18,537 nt of DNA, taken from Actinomycetes bacterium (lineage in GTDB: Bacteria > Actinomycetota > Actinomycetes > Propionibacteriales > Propionibacteriaceae). The stretch covers positions 1-18,537 of the forward strand of contig JAEXCA010000229.1 of the NCBI GenBank assembly GCA_023393755.1. The letters run 5' to 3'. Made by a program: the position numbers and the translations under genes. The stretch's first letter is position 1. Every line of letters starts with the position of its first letter. The notes beneath the pieces are model-generated. The model ran no database searches, was not told where the DNA came from, and worked only from the letters and a program-made list of their open reading frames with translations. Shown piece by piece: positions 16,732-18,537 of the stretch.

Positions 16732-17159
16732 CCGCGGTGCGCCTCCAGCCGGGCGACCACCTCGGCCAGGAAGCTCCGGGCGCGGGCGCCGTCCACCCGC
16801 TGCACCGCGATCATCGGCCGGCTGCCGGGATCGTCGGCCAGCAGGACGTAGGCCCAGGGATCGTCCGGGCTGAACCGGAAGCCGGTGATCTCCGCCCAGC
16901 CGATCCGGTGCCGGCGCACCCCGTTGCGGATGGCGAGGCCGTGGTCGTCCACCCGCACGTTGCTCAGCCCGATGCCGAGCATCATGGCGATCATCACCAA
17001 CACGAAGAAGATCAGCGTGCCCAGCTGGACACCGGTGAACTGCTGCTGGAGGTCGGGTGGCAGCAGGCTCCAGCCCAGCCAGGTGGCGAGGAGCAGCACC
17101 ACCGACAGACCGCCCGCGGTCAGTGCCGCCGCCCGGGGGTAGTACGACGCCGACGCCAT
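16728..17159 (-). CDS. Membrane protein with bacterial PH domain
   Basis: This 143-residue protein has two probable membrane helices at about 10-33 and 45-65, followed by a small bacterial pleckstrin-homology-type domain (about 68-140) with VRVDDHGLAIRNG, HRIGWAEITGFRF and a C-terminal helix. The PH-like part is expected on the cytosolic side. Function is unknown; such proteins commonly follow hisG in actinobacteria. The start at ATG 17159, five bases after the hisG stop, gives the expected short N-terminus; the frame extends further into hisG without support. No clear Shine-Dalgarno is present, so translation probably depends on coupling to hisG. It overlaps the next gene by ATGA. Confidence 0.8.
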   Translation of the reverse strand: MASASYYPRAAALTAGGLSVVLLLATWLGWSLLPPDLQQQFTGVQLGTLIFFVLVMIAMMLGIGLSNVRVDDHGLAIRNGVRRHRIGWAEITGFRFSPDDPWAYVLLADDPGSRPMIAVQRVDGARARSFLAEVVARLEAHRG

Positions 17160-17164
17160 GGTGG

Positions 17165-18010
17165 CTAGATCCGGCAGGCGTGGATGGCCGTCACCAGGAT
17201 GCCGTCGGCGCCGGCGGTCCACAGGTCGTCCATGATCCGCTGCGCCTGGCCGCGCGGGATCATCGCCCGCACCGCCACCCAGCCGGACTTGGCCAGCGGC
17301 GAGACGGTCGGCGAGTCGATCCCGGGAGTGATCGCACAGGCCGCCGCCAGGTTGGCCTCGGCCACGTTGTAGTCGATCATCAGGTAGTTGCGGGCGGTCA
17401 TCACGCCGTCCAGCCGCCGGCGTAGTAGGTCGAGCCCCTCGGGGGCAGGGATCCCGCGGCGCTGGATCAGGATCGCCTCGGATTCCAGGATCGCCTCGCC
17501 GAACAGCTCCAGACCGGCCCGGCGCAGCGTCGTGCCGGTCTCCACCACGTCGGCGATCACGTCGGCCACGCCGAGCCGGATCGAGCTCTCCACCGCCCCG
17601 TCCAGCTTGATCAGCCGCGCGGTCACTCCGGCGCGTTCCAGGTAGCCGGCGACCAGTCCGGGGTACGAGGTGGCGATCCGCCTACCGGCCAGTTGCTGGA
17701 CGTCGAGCGCCGCACCGCCGGGGGCGGCGAACCGGAACCGGGTGGCGCCGAAGCCGAGCGCCAGCACCTCCTCGGCGTCGGCGCCGGAATCCAGCAGCAT
17801 GTCCCGCCCGGTGACCCCCAGGTCGAGGGTGCCCTCCCCGACGTAGACCGCGATGTCCCGCGGACGGAGGTAGTAGAACTCGACGCCGTTGGCCTCGTCG
17901 ACCAGGACGAGTTCCTTCAGGTCGGTGCGCTGCCGGTAGCCGGCCTCACGCAACATACCGGTGGCCGCCTCGGCCAGCGAGCCCTTGTTGGGGACGGCGA
18001 TCTTCAGCAA
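17165..18010 (-). CDS. hisG: ATP phosphoribosyltransferase, long form
   Basis: HisG joins ATP and PRPP to make phosphoribosyl-ATP, the first and feedback-controlled step of histidine synthesis. The 281 residues start MLKIAVPNKGSLAEA. They include YVGEGTLDLGVTGRD, the PRPP loop ADVIADVVETGTTLR (149-163) and a C-terminal ACT-like regulatory domain (about 205-281) with SPTVSPL and ILVTAIHACRI. The presence of that domain marks the long, histidine-inhibited form, which does not need HisZ. The start is TTG 18010 with a weak GGA seven bases before. It lies 23 bp after hisE, matching the usual hisE-hisG pair. Confidence 0.97.
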   Translation of the reverse strand: MLKIAVPNKGSLAEAATGMLREAGYRQRTDLKELVLVDEANGVEFYYLRPRDIAVYVGEGTLDLGVTGRDMLLDSGADAEEVLALGFGATRFRFAAPGGAALDVQQLAGRRIATSYPGLVAGYLERAGVTARLIKLDGAVESSIRLGVADVIADVVETGTTLRRAGLELFGEAILESEAILIQRRGIPAPEGLDLLRRRLDGVMTARNYLMIDYNVAEANLAAACAITPGIDSPTVSPLAKSGWVAVRAMIPRGQAQRIMDDLWTAGADGILVTAIHACRI

Positions 18011-18033
18011 TTCGGATTCCAGTCGTACGTGAT

Positions 18034-18300
18034 TTACAGGTGTTCGTAGACGTCGTCGAGATCGAGGCCGAGGGCCAGCATCAGGACCTGGAGGTGGTAG
18101 ATCAGCTGGCTGATCTCCTCGGCGGCCTCCTCCTTCGACTGGTACTCGGCGGCCATCCAGACCTCGGCGGCCTCCTCCACGATCTTCTTCCCGATCGCGT
18201 GGACGCCGGCGTCCAGGGCGCGGACCGTCCCCGAACCGGCCGGACGGGTGACCGCCCGACGGGTCAGTTCGGCGAAGAGATCCTCGAAGGACTTGCTCAC
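18034..18300 (-). CDS. hisE: Phosphoribosyl-ATP pyrophosphatase
   Basis: HisE hydrolyses phosphoribosyl-ATP to phosphoribosyl-AMP and pyrophosphate, the second step of histidine synthesis. The 88-residue all-alpha protein shows the MazG-like metal-binding pattern: KKIVEEAAEVWMAAEY, then EEAAEEISQLIYHLQVLML, with the acidic residues in place. It is a stand-alone HisE without the HisI domain, as in most actinobacteria. It begins at GTG 18300, with AGGA about eight bases upstream, and lies nine bases after the mshC stop. hisG follows on the same strand. Confidence 0.96.
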   Translation of the reverse strand: MSKSFEDLFAELTRRAVTRPAGSGTVRALDAGVHAIGKKIVEEAAEVWMAAEYQSKEEAAEEISQLIYHLQVLMLALGLDLDDVYEHL

Positions 18301-18309
18301 CGGGGCATC

Positions 18310-18537
18310 CTAGCCCGGCTCGCCGGGGGACCCGGCATCGGCCACCAGCCGCAACCCGAGCAGGGAGTCGAGCAGGGCCGCCACCTCAGCCGGCGCCTGC
18401 GCGTCCCCCGACCCGGCCCCGGCGGCCCAGTCGTCCACCGCCAGCAGGGCGGCTGGGGCGTCCAGGTCGTCCCGCAGCGCCTGCCGGACGGCCGCCAGCA
18501 GCGGTGTGGCGCTCGGCCCGGCCGGGCTCGCCAGCGC
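18310..18537 (-). CDS. mshC: Cysteine:glucosaminyl-inositol ligase MshC, C-terminal end (partial)
   Basis: The minus-strand frame is open from the window edge for 75 codons to TAG at 18312-18310. It encodes a C-terminal helical tail with AAVRQALRDDLDAPAALLAVDDWA and AALLDSLLGLRL. This matches the end of MshC and its paralogue CysS, where the LRDDLDAPAAL-type helix is conserved. Position directly before hisE-hisG, as in mycobacteria, favours MshC, which links cysteine to GlcN-inositol in mycothiol synthesis. The catalytic part lies outside the window, so CysS is not excluded. No obvious terminator separates it from hisE. Confidence 0.75.
   Translation of the reverse strand, partial: ALASPAGPSATPLLAAVRQALRDDLDAPAALLAVDDWAAGAGSGDAQAPAEVAALLDSLLGLRLVADAGSPGEPG

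Overview
The window is very GC-rich, almost fully coding chromosomal DNA from an actinobacterium. The evidence is strong third-position GC bias, a Streptomyces-like argCJBD-argR set, a partial mycothiol ligase (mshC), the actinobacterial-type PheS Cys cluster, and infC beginning at ATC. A member of the Propionibacteriales is plausible, but this is inference. The window is core metabolism and translation; I see no phage, plasmid, IS or CRISPR.

Layout, left to right. (1) 1-1712 (+): the 3' part of a membrane sensor histidine kinase, overlapped by a NarL/LuxR-type response regulator gene. (2) 1734-8013 (-): the arginine operon argC-argJ-argB-argD-argR-argH. argC/J, J/B and B/D overlap by ATGA. 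argF and argG are absent, and a REP-like palindrome lies in the argR-argH gap where argG often sits. (3) 8014-8074: a compact divergent promoter region with two tandem ARG-box-like operators. (4) 8075-9139 (+): a lipoprotein of the endonuclease/exonuclease/phosphatase fold. (5) 9147-9926 (-): a NagD-like nucleotide phosphatase. (6) 9977-10182: a 30-bp tandem array of imperfect palindromes, starting seven bases after the pheT stop. (7) 10189-16064 (-): infC-rpmI-rplT-trmH/spoU-pheS-pheT, a translation cluster. (8) 16246-18537 (-): mshC (partial)-hisE-hisG-PH-domain membrane protein-SseB-like protein.

How the parts work together. ArgC, J, B and D carry glutamate through N-acetylated intermediates, ArgH performs the last step to arginine, and ArgR is the likely repressor acting at the argC operator. 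IF3, L35, L20, an rRNA/tRNA 2'-O-methyltransferase and PheRS form a translation block, with a structured leader before infC. HisE and HisG act early in histidine synthesis.

I did not find a clear new multi-gene system. The most unusual signals are the 30-bp palindromic array after pheT, a REP-like palindrome embedded in frame inside pheT, the likely leaderless divergent promoters under ARG boxes, and an Asn-to-His change in the ArgH signature.
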